16,573 nt of DNA. It comes from an uncultured Muribaculaceae bacterium. Lineage in GTDB: Bacteria; Bacteroidota; Bacteroidia; Bacteroidales; Muribaculaceae. Where the stretch lies: the NCBI GenBank assembly GCA_910587925.1, contig CAJUOC010000040.1:1-16573 (forward strand), in the 5' to 3' direction. Of this stretch, positions 1 through 7,120 are shown one piece after another. The notes under the pieces were generated by a model. It was given only the letters and a program-made list of their open reading frames with translations. It was not told the DNA's origin and made no database searches. Both the position numbers and the translations under genes were made by a program. The first letter of the stretch is position 1. Every line of letters begins with the position of its first letter.

Positions 1-62
1 ATAGTCGGTGCGTAAGTAGAAGGACGTCCGATGCCAAGAGTTTCCATTTTTTTCATCACACA
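1..62 (-). pseudogene. topA: 5'-truncated DNA topoisomerase I fragment, continues off the left edge
   Basis: Read on the - strand from an ATG at 56-54, the translation is MKKMETLGIGRPSTYAPT and continues off the window. The block LGIGRPSTYAPT is a signature of bacterial type IA topoisomerase I; homologs usually read LVKKMEELGIGRPSTYAPTI here, near the middle of the enzyme. The N-terminal half, with the Toprim domain and active-site tyrosine, should lie to the right, but an in-frame TGA stands at 65-63 and palindromic repeats begin at 66. Homology appears to stop at about position 57. What is visible is therefore the front of a truncated 3' part: a pseudogene, a rearranged gene, or an assembly join. 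A shortened protein starting at the ATG at 56 is possible but would lack catalysis. The family call is fairly sure; the status is not. Confidence 0.7.
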
Positions 63-65
63 TCA

Positions 66-211
66 CCGCAAGATAAATCTTGCGGCTAACATCAAGCGGG
101 GCGGCGTTGCCGCCCTATCGGCCTCCCGCTGAATACCGTCACGTTGGTGCCGCCGGCGCAGAGCCGCTTAGCGGCTCTCACTTGATGTTAGCCGACGGAT
201 TTATCCGTCGG
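66..211. repeat. Palindromic element with 31-bp hairpin-bearing terminal inverted repeats
   Basis: The arms 66-96 and 181-211 are inverted copies of each other, 25 of 31 bases identical. Each arm carries a 9-bp hairpin (66-85 and 192-211) followed by a perfectly matched block (83-96 pairs with 181-194). The six arm differences fall only in the hairpin stems and are mutually compensating: CAA/TTG in the left stem against ACG/CGT in the right. Between the arms lie two further hairpins, 99-115 (GGGCGGC, loop GTT, GCCGCCC) and 160-178 (AGAGCCGC, loop TTA, GCGGCTCT). No coding frame is credible here. It resembles a REP/BIME-like or MITE-like extragenic element; the class is inferred. Confidence 0.75.
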
Positions 212-232
212 ATATCGAATGCACCCGCACGA

Positions 233-249
233 GCATCCCAAGGGGATGC
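233..249. repeat. Short hairpin
   Basis: GCATCCC (233-239) pairs perfectly with GGGATGC (243-249) across a 3-base loop. No T-tract follows on either strand, so it is not a convincing terminator. It belongs to the palindrome-rich block between the topA fragment and the GH3 gene. Confidence 0.5.
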
Positions 250-321
250 CGCAATGCGCTGTTGATAACCACTTACCCGAGGTGGGCGGTGTAGCGCAGC
301 GCAGCCCCGTGACGACGTGTC

Positions 322-380
322 GAAGCGCGGAGCGCTGTCCCTTATGAGTAACACGGGGTGAAGCGAAGCGCAACCCCGTG
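322..380 (+). repeat. 59-bp inverted repeat, left copy
   Basis: The reverse complement of this stretch matches 490-548 at 57 of 59 bases. The unit has an internal palindrome (CACGGGGT at 352-359 against ACCCCGTG at 373-380) and a GCGC-rich end. The pair spans 227 bp and could form a large cruciform. No gene or transposase lies between the copies. Confidence 0.8.
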
Positions 381-443
381 CAACCCGCGCCCCCGGTAAA
401 TGGAAGGTCGTTAGACCTGACCCTTATTGCGCGTCGCTTCATT

Positions 444-465
444 AAGGGTCAGCGCTCCGCGCTTC
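444..465 (+). repeat. Third, partial copy of the GC-rich repeat unit
   Basis: This 22-base segment repeats the end of the 59-bp unit (compare 527-548), in the same orientation as the right copy. Its first bases also form an inverted repeat with 417-426: CTGACCCTTA against TAAGGGTCAG at 443-452. It lies in the spacer between the two large copies, so the block looks built from repeated modules. Confidence 0.65.
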
Positions 466-489
466 TGCTACGGGCTGACGGTCGCAGGT

Positions 490-548
490 CACGGGGTTGC
501 GCTGCGCTTCACCCCGTGTTACTCATAAGGGTCAGCGCTCCGCGCTTC
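490..548 (-). repeat. 59-bp inverted repeat, right copy
   Basis: Partner of 322-380, with two mismatches. It starts 20 bp downstream of the GH3 stop codon. Its internal palindrome (490-497 against 511-518) would fold in the GH3 transcript, but there is no following T-run. It may act as a 3'-end stabilising or factor-dependent termination structure; this is inference. Confidence 0.8.
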
Positions 549-567
549 CGGTAGGTGAGCTTGGGGG

Positions 568-2895
568 TCAGTCGCGGTTGGGGGTCGGGTAGTCGTGGGT
601 GGCGGTGCAGGTGATGGTGGCGGGGGAGTCGGCGACGCGGAGGGTGAAGTCGCCGCGCTCGAGCACCCAGCGGCCGTCGGCGCCGACGTAGGCCAGGTCG
701 GAGGCGGGGATGGTGAGGCGCACGGTGCGGGTCTGGCCGGGCTCGAGGGTGATTTTCTCGAAGGCGCGCAGGCGGCGGTTGTCGGGCACGCAGCGGGAGG
801 CGACGGCGTCGGAGCTGTAGAGCATGACGGTCTCGCGGCCGGCGCGGGTGCCGACGTTGGTCACATCGATGTCGAAGTGGAGGGTGTCGCCGTGGCAAAA
901 CTCTCGCGCGGAGGGGCGCAGCTCGCCGTAGCTGAAATCTGTGTAGCTCAGACCGTGGCCAAAGGGCCACTGGCATGTGATGTCGGCCTTGTAGTCGTAT
1001 GCGCCGGCCATGACGCCGGTGACTTCCGACACTTTGTAGTCGTAGGTCGACAGGGAGTTGACGTCGCGGGGATAGGTGTAGGGCAGACGGCCGCTGAAGT
1101 TGGCGTCGCCCGAGAGGAGGTCGGCCAGGGCGTCGCCGCCTTCGTTGCCGGGCAGGAGTATGTCGACGACTGCGGCAGCCAGGGGCTCGATGTCGGAGAT
1201 GACGCGCGGACGGCCCTCGTTGAGCACCAGCACGACGGGCTTGCCGGTCGAGGCGGCCACGCGCACGAGCTCTTTCTGAGTGGCCGAGAGGTTGAGGTCG
1301 GAGAGGTTGCCGGGGGTCTCGCAGTATGAGTTCTCGCCGACGCAGGCCACGATGACGTCGGCCCCGGCGGCGGCGCGGCGCACGGCCTCGAAGTCGGGAG
1401 CAAGCTCGGCCTGATAGTCGCCGGCCTCGTCGTAGAGCACTCCGGGGGCGTATGTCACGCGGTCGCTGCCAAAGCGCTCGCGCAGGGCCTCGAGTATGGT
1501 ATGCTTGTCGTCGAGCTCGCCGTGGTCGAGACGGCCTTGCCAGGTGACGCTCCAGCCGCCGTTGAGGCTGCGCATGCTGTTGGCGTTGGGGCCGGTGACC
1601 AGGATACGGGTGCCGGCGGCGAGCGGGAGTATGCCGTCGGTGTTTTTGAGCAGTATCATCGACTCGACGGCGGCCTTGCGGGCCAGGGCAGTATGCTCGG
1701 CCGAGGCAAAGTCGGGATAGGCGCCGGCGTCGGGCACGGGTGCGTCGAAGAGGCCCAGGCGGTACTTGAGGCGGAGCACCCGGCGCACGGCGTCGTCGAT
1801 ACGGCTCATCGGCACTGTGCCCTCCTCGACCAGCTCACGCAGCAGAGTGCAGTAGTCCCACTCATAAGGCTCCATGGCCATGTCGATGCCGGCGTTGATG
1901 GCCATGGCGATGGCTTCCTTTTTGTCGCGGGCCACGCGCTCGCGCGTCCAGAGATTGTTGATGTCGTACCAGTCGGTGACAATCATGCCGTCCCATCCCG
2001 GCTCGTCCTTGAGCCAGCGGGTGAGCAGGCGCTCGCTGGAGTGTACGGGCACACCGTTGACGCTGGACGAGTTGACCATCACTGTGAGCGCTCCGGCGCG
2101 TATGCAGGCCAGATAGGGGGCAAAATGCTTCTCGCGCAGGTCGGCCTCGCTCACCACGGCCGGGGTGCGGTCTTTGCCGCTCACGGGCGCCGAGTATGCC
2201 ATATAGTGCTTGACCGATGTGGCGATGTTGGCCGGGCCGACGTGATTGGGGTCGGGGCCCTGGAAGCCGTGAATCTGCGCGGCGCCCATGCGGGAGCTGA
2301 GCAGCGGGTCTTCGCCGAAATTCTCCCACACGCGGGGCCAGGCGGGATTGCGCACCAGGTCGACTGTGGGCGAGTAAGTCCACGGGCAAGCCGAGGCGCG
2401 GGTCTCGTAGGCCGTGACGGCGGCCGCGTCGCGCGCCAGGGTGGGGTCAAAGGTGGCGGCCATGTTGATATTCTGCGGGAAAAGCGTGCCGCCGGCAGTA
2501 TAAGTCGCGCCATGATTCTGGTCGAGTCCGTATATGCAGGGGATGCCGATGCTGCGCATCGACTCATCCTGAATGGTGCCGATGACTCGCCGCCACTCCT
2601 CGGGCGATATGGCGCTGCCGGGCACATTGAGTATCGAGCCGACCTTGTACTTGCCGATGACAGTGTCGAGCATCCCGGGCTTGAATACCACGCGGCCGTC
2701 GGGGCCGCGGTCGGCAATCACGTCGATATTGAGCTCTGTCATCTGGCCGATTTTCTCGTCGAGAGTCATGCGGGCCAGCGTGGCCTCTACTCGGGCCTCG
2801 AGGGCCTCGTCGCGCGGGATGGCCGGAGCGGCGGCCGTAGATGCCAGGGCGGCCATCGCGGCCGGCACAAGCATAGCGAGTGTCTTAAGATTCAT
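568..2895 (-). CDS. Secreted glycoside hydrolase family 3 beta-glucosidase/exo-beta-glucanase
   Basis: This 775-residue protein should release terminal glucose (or a related sugar) from beta-glucans or oligosaccharides in the periplasm or outside. It has a Sec signal peptide (about residues 1-24, no lipobox cysteine). The GH3 N-terminal barrel (about 35-380) carries the substrate-binding motif SVKHYMAY at 227-234 and the nucleophile in IVTDWYD, Asp308. The alpha/beta sandwich domain (about 405-640) includes VGENSYCETPGNLSDL, where the acid/base glutamate is probably found (E521 or E526, not resolvable by eye). A fibronectin-III-like domain (about 668-760) ends the protein. Length and domain order are normal for BglX-type enzymes. 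The ATG at 2895 is favoured by the MNLK signal peptide and the promoter box just upstream. It follows the pilus operon by 81 bp but appears separately transcribed. Substrate specificity cannot be read from the sequence. Confidence 0.93.
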   Translation of the reverse strand: MNLKTLAMLVPAAMAALASTAAAPAIPRDEALEARVEATLARMTLDEKIGQMTELNIDVIADRGPDGRVVFKPGMLDTVIGKYKVGSILNVPGSAISPEEWRRVIGTIQDESMRSIGIPCIYGLDQNHGATYTAGGTLFPQNINMAATFDPTLARDAAAVTAYETRASACPWTYSPTVDLVRNPAWPRVWENFGEDPLLSSRMGAAQIHGFQGPDPNHVGPANIATSVKHYMAYSAPVSGKDRTPAVVSEADLREKHFAPYLACIRAGALTVMVNSSSVNGVPVHSSERLLTRWLKDEPGWDGMIVTDWYDINNLWTRERVARDKKEAIAMAINAGIDMAMEPYEWDYCTLLRELVEEGTVPMSRIDDAVRRVLRLKYRLGLFDAPVPDAGAYPDFASAEHTALARKAAVESMILLKNTDGILPLAAGTRILVTGPNANSMRSLNGGWSVTWQGRLDHGELDDKHTILEALRERFGSDRVTYAPGVLYDEAGDYQAELAPDFEAVRRAAAGADVIVACVGENSYCETPGNLSDLNLSATQKELVRVAASTGKPVVLVLNEGRPRVISDIEPLAAAVVDILLPGNEGGDALADLLSGDANFSGRLPYTYPRDVNSLSTYDYKVSEVTGVMAGAYDYKADITCQWPFGHGLSYTDFSYGELRPSAREFCHGDTLHFDIDVTNVGTRAGRETVMLYSSDAVASRCVPDNRRLRAFEKITLEPGQTRTVRLTIPASDLAYVGADGRWVLERGDFTLRVADSPATITCTATHDYPTPNRD

Positions 2896-2916
2896 AGTAT
2901 GGTGAGAAATTTACCA

Positions 2917-2924
2917 CAAAGATA
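2917..2924 (-). promoter_or_regulatory. Promoter -7 box for the GH3 gene
   Basis: On the - strand this reads TATCTTTG, a perfect match to the Bacteroidetes -7 consensus TAnnTTTG, 21 bp before the GH3 start codon. No clear -33 TTTG is seen at the usual 19-21 bp spacing. The leader would be short. Confidence 0.55.
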
Positions 2925-2976
2925 GCAAATCCCCGCGACAGAGCCGCCGGTCGGCAAAGAAAGTGCAAAAAAAGTG

Positions 2977-3843
2977 TCAGCGTGCCATGGCGGCGCCCAG
3001 TGCCGGCACAGTGGCGTCGCGCAGCACCACGCGGCCGTCGGCGCCGATGAGCCACATCGACGGCAGGCGCCCGAGGCGCCAGGTATCGTAGACGGCATCG
3101 GGGTCGGCGGCGGCCTCAGCCACCCAGCCTGCCGGGAGCGAGGACCCCGCGGCACCATCCATCTCCACCGCCACCACGCGCAGCGAGCCGGCGGCCACGC
3201 GTGCGGCCAGAGCGGCGTCGGAGGCCAGGCGGCCGATGAGGCGGGAGCAGTCGGAGCACGCCGAGTCGTAGAATAGCAGCAGCGTGGGGACGTCGGCGGC
3301 AGGCAGCGGGCCGGTGACAAGAGTCAGCTGCGGGGCGACGGCGCCCGGGGCGAGCGCCGACAGCTCGTCGTGCAGAGCCATCTCGCGCTGAGTGGCCGTG
3401 CCGCGGGCAATGGCGCGGCCGAGCAGCGGCAGCAGGCAGTCGGAACAGTATACCGGCGACGACGGCTCACCCAGATAACGCGCGGCGATATCGGCCATGC
3501 GGCGGCCGCAGCCCGCCGACTCGGCCGCATCCATCATGGCGGCGGCCGCGCTGGCCGCATCGGCGGCAGGCGCGTGAGGCATCACGGCTGCAAAGCCGGC
3601 AAAGGCGCCCTCGATGAAAGCAGTGTCGGCCAGGGCGGCCGTGTCGGCCCAGTCCATGGCGTCCCAGTAGTGGCCTACGACATAGGCTGCGCGGGCGGCG
3701 GGAGTGCGCAGCGAGTCGGGCACGGCCGGCAAGGGCAACTCCCGGGCCGCGACAGTCACGGCAACAGCGGCCACCACGACCGCCATCGCCCGCCGGCTAC
3801 TTGACCACAGTGCGGATAAAGCATGCATCGCTGTTGGTACCAT
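2977..3843 (-). CDS. DUF5106 / thioredoxin-like exported protein
   Basis: This 288-residue product begins with a basic stretch (SSSRR) and a hydrophobic run (about 20-34), so it is exported or membrane-anchored. Residues about 50-165 resemble DUF5106 (HYWDAMDWADTA and AAVMPHAP motifs). Residues about 180-285 form a thioredoxin fold with LLFYDSACSDCSRL (CxxC at C196-C199) and a cis-proline motif RLPSMWLI (P261). A second CSDC occurs at C133-C136. It is probably a periplasmic thiol oxidoreductase of the TlpA/ResA kind; substrate unknown. As the last gene of the pilus operon it overlaps the DUF4906 gene by 47 nt if it starts at 3843. Starts at 3828 or 3786 are also possible; the last leaves a 10-nt gap but loses the basic n-region of the signal. 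Confidence 0.8.
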   Translation of the reverse strand: MVPTAMHALSALWSSSRRAMAVVVAAVAVTVAARELPLPAVPDSLRTPAARAAYVVGHYWDAMDWADTAALADTAFIEGAFAGFAAVMPHAPAADAASAAAAMMDAAESAGCGRRMADIAARYLGEPSSPVYCSDCLLPLLGRAIARGTATQREMALHDELSALAPGAVAPQLTLVTGPLPAADVPTLLLFYDSACSDCSRLIGRLASDAALAARVAAGSLRVVAVEMDGAAGSSLPAGWVAEAAADPDAVYDTWRLGRLPSMWLIGADGRVVLRDATVPALGAAMAR

Positions 3844-6800
3844 CGCTATTATCTACCGCGTTGTTGCCGTATCCCTCAAAGCCCATGGTGTAGAAGTTGA
3901 TATCAAATGCCGATGCCTTGATACCCTCTTTCTCGGCTTCCGCATTGGAGTACATATTGCCGAGCCAGTATACGGCGCCCGGGCGCTCAAAGAGGTCGTA
4001 GAAGAGCGGACGCTGGCGGTTCATGGTCACATCGGTCACACGGTCGCTGCGGCCGGCGTAGCGCAGGGTGCCCGGGGTATCATTATTGGACCATCCACCA
4101 CGTTTCTTGCGGTGTCCGTAGCGGGCCTGACCGATGGGCAGGAATATCTGGCGCATCGTATTTCTGTTGTAGACAATCACGCCGCTCATGCCGCGGTCAG
4201 ACTCGGCGCCGGTGAGCGAATTGTACTGATACGCGCCCTCGATGGTCGAGCGTGTGCTGTCGGCGCCCTCGCCGTAGAGCACACCGTAAGCCTTGTTGAT
4301 CTGGAAGTCGATGTCGTTTGACTTCTCGGCGATGAGCTCGTAGAAGTCGGCGCCGGTGGCGATGCGCAGGTGGGCGTTGGTGATAGGCCAGGCCTTCATG
4401 CCTCCGGCGGGGATTTCGTTCCAGGTGAGGCTGCCGGTGGTACCGTCGCTGTTGAGCACGTCAAACTTGCGCACGTCGGGGTCGTGGCGCACACCGAAGT
4501 CAGCCAGCGTATTGTTGGAAGCCAGTATGGCGGTGGGGTTGCAGCGGCGGAAGAGCGAGCCCTCCTGACGGGGGTCGGTGGTGAGCACCACCGAGTCGCC
4601 CTTGAAGTAATCGACATTGAAGTGGGACCAGCGCGTGCCCTTGCCGGCCACGTCGACGGGCTGCTCGTATCCGTTGCAGCAGAATATATCGTGCTCGCAG
4701 CTGTAATTATGGTATCGCACGCGCACGGCCGCATAGCCCCGCACGCCGTTGAAGTTGATGATGAAGTCGACCGGATGCTCGTCGTCGCCCTCAATGCGGC
4801 TCACGCCCGACTGCATGGCATTGCCGCTGCCGCTACCCTCGGGGGTGGTGCTCAGGGTGATGATGGGCGCCGAGGCCGTCACCACCTCGGCGCTCCACTT
4901 GCCCACAGAGTTGAAGGCATAAAATTGCGAGGTATTGCTCGGGTTGATCTGCATCAGACGCACGTGGAAGGGGTCGGTCGAGCCGCCCTTGCGCCACACC
5001 GCCTTGGGATTGACGATACGCGGCACCTGCACCACATCGAGATAGACCGGCTCGATATAGTATGGGTCGGTCTTGGGCACGGCCACCGTCTCGTACTTGG
5101 CCGTGGGGTCGTCTGACTTGACCAGGCTCAGGCGCACCCGCTCGCGGCGGGCAAACTGCGAGTAGGGATTATTGCCCGTGAAGCCCGACCATGTGACCAG
5201 CTCTTTGGGACGGGTATACAGAGGTATGGTGAAGAGGCGTTCGGTGACGATGGAGCCGTTGCGGCGGGTGGCGGTGACAAAGTACATGCCGCTCTGGCCG
5301 TTGGCATTGCTCTCGTATCCCGTCTCGCGGGGAGCGCACTGATAGACGCGCACACCTTCGCGTGAGTTTTCATAGAAAGCCTTGCTCACGCGGCGGGCCG
5401 TGGCATAGTCCCAGCTCGACGAGGGCTTGCCATTGGCCTCCTCCGACTCAATCTTGATGACCTGCGACTGCCGCAGCGACAGGAAACTGTTCCAGGGCCC
5501 GTCGTCGGTGGTATGCTCGGTGGTGGCAAATCCGGGCGCCGGCTTGGGCAGATACGACGAGCCGTCGCCCCAGGGTCGCCAGGTCTCCACGTCGGGCATG
5601 ATGTCGGCGCGCAGATAGTAGCCGTCGGGGATATCGCCGGCCACCTTTACCGAGGCCATCATCTTCTTATTGTAAAGATAGGATATAAACTGCGGGGTAT
5701 TGACCGTGATGCCGCGGGTGTAGGCATAGTCGATGTGCCAGTCGGCATCGTTGCCGTAGCCCTTGAGGCAGAGTGTGAGGCGGTAGTGGGTGTTGCGCTC
5801 GGCATTGAAGTCGTGGTCGGTGTCCTTGCCCAGCATGAAGCGGTACACGATGGGGCCCGAGCTGACGCTGCCGTCGTTGGAAGTGCAGCGGTAGTGGCCG
5901 TGTACCTGCACGTAAGTGCCATAAGGCTTGCCGTCTTTCCATCCCGAGGCCGGGTCGCCCTCGGCAGGGTGAGGATTGTCGATGACCTTGTCGCCGTCGG
6001 CATCCTGGAGCTTGCAGCCGGGGTCGCCCTCGCCCTGGAGATTCTCGTAGAAAAAGAGCGACAGCTCGCTGTGGCCGTGGCGGTCGTCGGCGTGGTCGGG
6101 GTCGCCGCCCTCGGGGCCCTTGCCCATGTATGCGTGGGAGTTGTTGCACACGTGTATGTAATTCTCGGGGATGACGAGCATTCCCTCGGCCGAGGGCAGG
6201 GTCTGCACCAGCTCGTACTGCCCCTGGCGTATGAGGCCGTTGGTGCCCGGAGCGTAGCGGGTGGCGGCGTCGGCGGCGAGCATGGCGCCGGGACGGTCTG
6301 AGGAGTAGTCGCGGCCGGCGGTATTGGGGTTGCCCAGCAGACACTGCTGGGGTATGTCGTAGAGCGATACGGAGTCGATGTAGACATATACATTGTCGTA
6401 CAGCTCGGTGCCGTCAAATGCCACCGTCACCTTCGAGGCCAAGCGGCGCAGCCAGCAGTGGAGGCTCACCACCTTGTCGGATATGACCACGGGCGAGGCG
6501 TCGGTGGCGCCGCGGTCGGGGCCGATGGAAAAGACGCCGTACATCTCGCTGTTGTCGGCCATGCGGCCCGGCACCCATCGGCGGGCGATATTCTTCATAT
6601 CCTCGCGGTCGGCTACCTGCGCGGGGGTGATGTCGGGTGCGTTGGCCACGGCGTAGATATAGTACTTTGCCGAGGGGATGGCGATATTGAATGTGACGCG
6701 TCCCGAAGCCTTGTCGGCCAGACCGGAGTCTTTCTCGTCGGGGAGGCGGTTGTCGGCGCCGTCGGTATACTTCACATTGGAGATGATGCCGTCGGAGCGG

Positions 6801-7120
6801 GTGACTCCGCCCTGCATTATCACCATATTGTGGAGCAGGCCGCCCGAGGCCGCGTCGTAGACGAGGATACGCAGGTGGCTGATATTCTGTATGCAGTCGC
6901 CCTGCTGCGCGCCCTCGCCGGGAGCGCGCGAGGCGCGGGTATCGAGGTCGCGGGGGCTCTCCGGCTCAAACGTGATCTCGACGGCCACGTCGCGGGTGCG
7001 TCCGTCGACGACACCGCCGTCGCCGGTCATGAGGTCATCGTCGGTACAGGAGACGGCGGCCGCCAGGCAGAGCAGAGCCGTGGCCAGGCGCGATATTATG
7101 GCGGAGAGTATGGGCTTCAT
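3797..7120 (-). CDS. Large DUF4906 fimbrillin-like lipoprotein, probable tip adhesin
   Basis: This 1107-residue protein has a lipoprotein signal (LCLAAAVSC, lipid on C25). The first ~300 residues look like a fimbrillin N-terminal domain (HLRILVYDAASGGLL, YYIYAVANAPDI, LRRLASKVTVAF). The motif YRFMLGKDTDHDFNAERN near 423-440, followed by HYRLTLCLKGYGND, is typical of DUF4906 proteins, as is VRYHNYSCEHDIF near 800. It is two to three times the size of a normal fimbrillin, so a tip or accessory adhesin is likely; this role is inferred. An upstream in-frame ATG at 7177 was rejected because it precedes the signal peptide and overlaps the previous gene. The start codon overlaps the previous stop as ATGA (7120-7117), suggesting translational coupling. 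Confidence 0.87.
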   Translation of the reverse strand: MKPILSAIISRLATALLCLAAAVSCTDDDLMTGDGGVVDGRTRDVAVEITFEPESPRDLDTRASRAPGEGAQQGDCIQNISHLRILVYDAASGGLLHNMVIMQGGVTRSDGIISNVKYTDGADNRLPDEKDSGLADKASGRVTFNIAIPSAKYYIYAVANAPDITPAQVADREDMKNIARRWVPGRMADNSEMYGVFSIGPDRGATDASPVVISDKVVSLHCWLRRLASKVTVAFDGTELYDNVYVYIDSVSLYDIPQQCLLGNPNTAGRDYSSDRPGAMLAADAATRYAPGTNGLIRQGQYELVQTLPSAEGMLVIPENYIHVCNNSHAYMGKGPEGGDPDHADDRHGHSELSLFFYENLQGEGDPGCKLQDADGDKVIDNPHPAEGDPASGWKDGKPYGTYVQVHGHYRCTSNDGSVSSGPIVYRFMLGKDTDHDFNAERNTHYRLTLCLKGYGNDADWHIDYAYTRGITVNTPQFISYLYNKKMMASVKVAGDIPDGYYLRADIMPDVETWRPWGDGSSYLPKPAPGFATTEHTTDDGPWNSFLSLRQSQVIKIESEEANGKPSSSWDYATARRVSKAFYENSREGVRVYQCAPRETGYESNANGQSGMYFVTATRRNGSIVTERLFTIPLYTRPKELVTWSGFTGNNPYSQFARRERVRLSLVKSDDPTAKYETVAVPKTDPYYIEPVYLDVVQVPRIVNPKAVWRKGGSTDPFHVRLMQINPSNTSQFYAFNSVGKWSAEVVTASAPIITLSTTPEGSGSGNAMQSGVSRIEGDDEHPVDFIINFNGVRGYAAVRVRYHNYSCEHDIFCCNGYEQPVDVAGKGTRWSHFNVDYFKGDSVVLTTDPRQEGSLFRRCNPTAILASNNTLADFGVRHDPDVRKFDVLNSDGTTGSLTWNEIPAGGMKAWPITNAHLRIATGADFYELIAEKSNDIDFQINKAYGVLYGEGADSTRSTIEGAYQYNSLTGAESDRGMSGVIVYNRNTMRQIFLPIGQARYGHRKKRGGWSNNDTPGTLRYAGRSDRVTDVTMNRQRPLFYDLFERPGAVYWLGNMYSNAEAEKEGIKASAFDINFYTMGFEGYGNNAVDNSDGTNSDACFIRTVVK

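Noticed and set aside
80..442. Small open frames on both strands in the left intergenic block
   Set aside because: They are made of the palindromic repeats, have no protein-like composition and no start context.
322..548. CRISPR array from the repeated GC-rich units
   Set aside because: The units are inverted rather than regularly direct, spacers are not uniform, and no cas gene is present.
1501..2925. 474-codon open frame on the + strand opposite the GH3 gene
   Set aside because: It is a codon-bias shadow: GC-rich coding leaves the antisense frame open. The product is Gly/Val/Ala/His-rich low-complexity sequence without motifs, while the - strand gives a full GH3 protein.
2967..2973. T7 run (- strand) after the DUF5106 gene as an intrinsic terminator
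   Set aside because: No stem lies directly before the T-run; the nearby palindromes inside the gene end are too far away. It may help release but cannot be called a terminator.
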